Positions 60,153 through 60,270 of a DNA stretch of 60,270 nucleotides are shown piece by piece (within the stretch, counting starts at the first letter, position 1; each line of letters starts with the position of its first letter). The notes under the pieces are model-generated. The model worked only from the letters and a program-made list of their open reading frames with translations. It was not told where the DNA came from and ran no database searches. The translations under genes were made by a program, and so were the position numbers. Source of the stretch: JBHELB01 sp041859045 (GTDB taxonomy: Bacteria; Hydrogenedentota; Hydrogenedentia; Hydrogenedentales; SLHB01); the NCBI GenBank assembly GCA_041859045.1, contig JBHELB010000072.1:1-60270 (forward strand). The letters are read 5' to 3'.

Positions 60153-60270
60153 TTAATCTGGAATTGCCTTGAGTACGTTGATGGCGTGGTTGAGTGGGTA
60201 GAGGTCAGCGATTTGGATGCAGTAGCTTCCGATGCGGGCTAGGGACAGGACGCGTTGGTGGACGGTGTTG
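60153..60270 (-). CDS. 3' end of an unidentified gene (partial at window edge)
   Basis: The last 39 codons of a minus-strand frame reach a TAA at 60155-60153. They read as a plausible helical protein end, VHQRVLSLARIGSYCIQI followed by ADLYPLNHAINVLKAIPD. The start lies outside the window. I do not recognise the family. Confidence 0.4.
   Translation of the reverse strand, partial: NTVHQRVLSLARIGSYCIQIADLYPLNHAINVLKAIPD

Noticed and set aside
1..60270. CRISPR array, rRNA operon, prophage or replication origin
   Set aside because: No regularly spaced repeats, rRNA-like sequence, phage structural genes or DnaA-box cluster were seen anywhere in the window.

Overview
The window reads as the chromosome of a GC-rich, Gram-negative, heterotrophic bacterium. 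Evidence for an outer membrane and periplasm is the ExbB/ExbD/TonB set, the lipoprotein alpha-2-macroglobulin and the SurA-like foldase. Two PEP-CTERM proteins point to an exosortase and extracellular polysaccharide. Sigma-54 control is prominent: a PspF activator, a second NtrC-type activator, and three good -24/-12 promoters. The mix of a PVM-like microcompartment locus, PEP-CTERM proteins and a phage-shock operon suggests a lineage near the Planctomycetota/Verrucomicrobiota/Lentisphaerota or Hydrogenedentota. That placement is inference; there is no rRNA here to settle it.

Layout. 0.3-14.8 kb: periplasmic peptidyl-prolyl isomerase, M28 peptidase, MazEF-like toxin-antitoxin pair, two orphan ABC sugar permeases, radical SAM protein, glycosyltransferase, a cation/proton antiporter fused to an RCK domain, an MFS transporter and a YfhO-like membrane protein. 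13.8-18.2 kb: a phage-shock (Psp) region, with pspF divergent from a sigma-54 operon coding a PilZ protein, PspA, three PspB-like proteins, PspC and a small membrane protein, closed by a strong terminator. 18.2-23.9 kb: a very large alpha-2-macroglobulin lipoprotein. 23.9-32.4 kb (minus strand): one eight-gene operon argC-argJ-argB-exbB-exbD-tonB-zinc ribbon-glnE.

32.6-38.6 kb: a compact bacterial microcompartment (BMC) operon with one BMC-H, two BMC-T and three BMC-P shell proteins. Its enzymes are an acylating-type aldehyde dehydrogenase with an N-terminal encapsulation helix and a class II (fuculose-phosphate type) aldolase with a C-terminal one. It also carries a small membrane protein of SmpA/OmlA-like pattern, and is followed by a secreted beta-propeller glycosidase-like protein. 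The likely logic is that a sugar phosphate is cleaved by the aldolase and the aldehyde is oxidised inside the shell. Phosphotransacylase, acetate kinase and an NADH-recycling dehydrogenase are not in the window.

38.6-43.9 kb: a degenerate GGDEF protein, a receiver/pseudokinase, a sigma-54 activator whose receiver lacks the phospho-acceptor Asp, and a DNA methyltransferase with an antitoxin remnant. 43.9-46.0 kb: a lower-GC patch with a DEDDh exonuclease-BRCT protein, an orphan gene and a nested inverted repeat. 46.0-50.3 kb: an SbcD/SbcC-like pair. 50.3-52.8 kb: two paralogous PEP-CTERM genes, each behind a sigma-54 promoter. 52.8-60.3 kb (minus strand): folC, accD, a coiled-coil zinc-ribbon protein, ilvC, ilvN, pth, rplY (ctc), prs and tRNA-Gln(UUG), then the 3' end of an unidentified gene.
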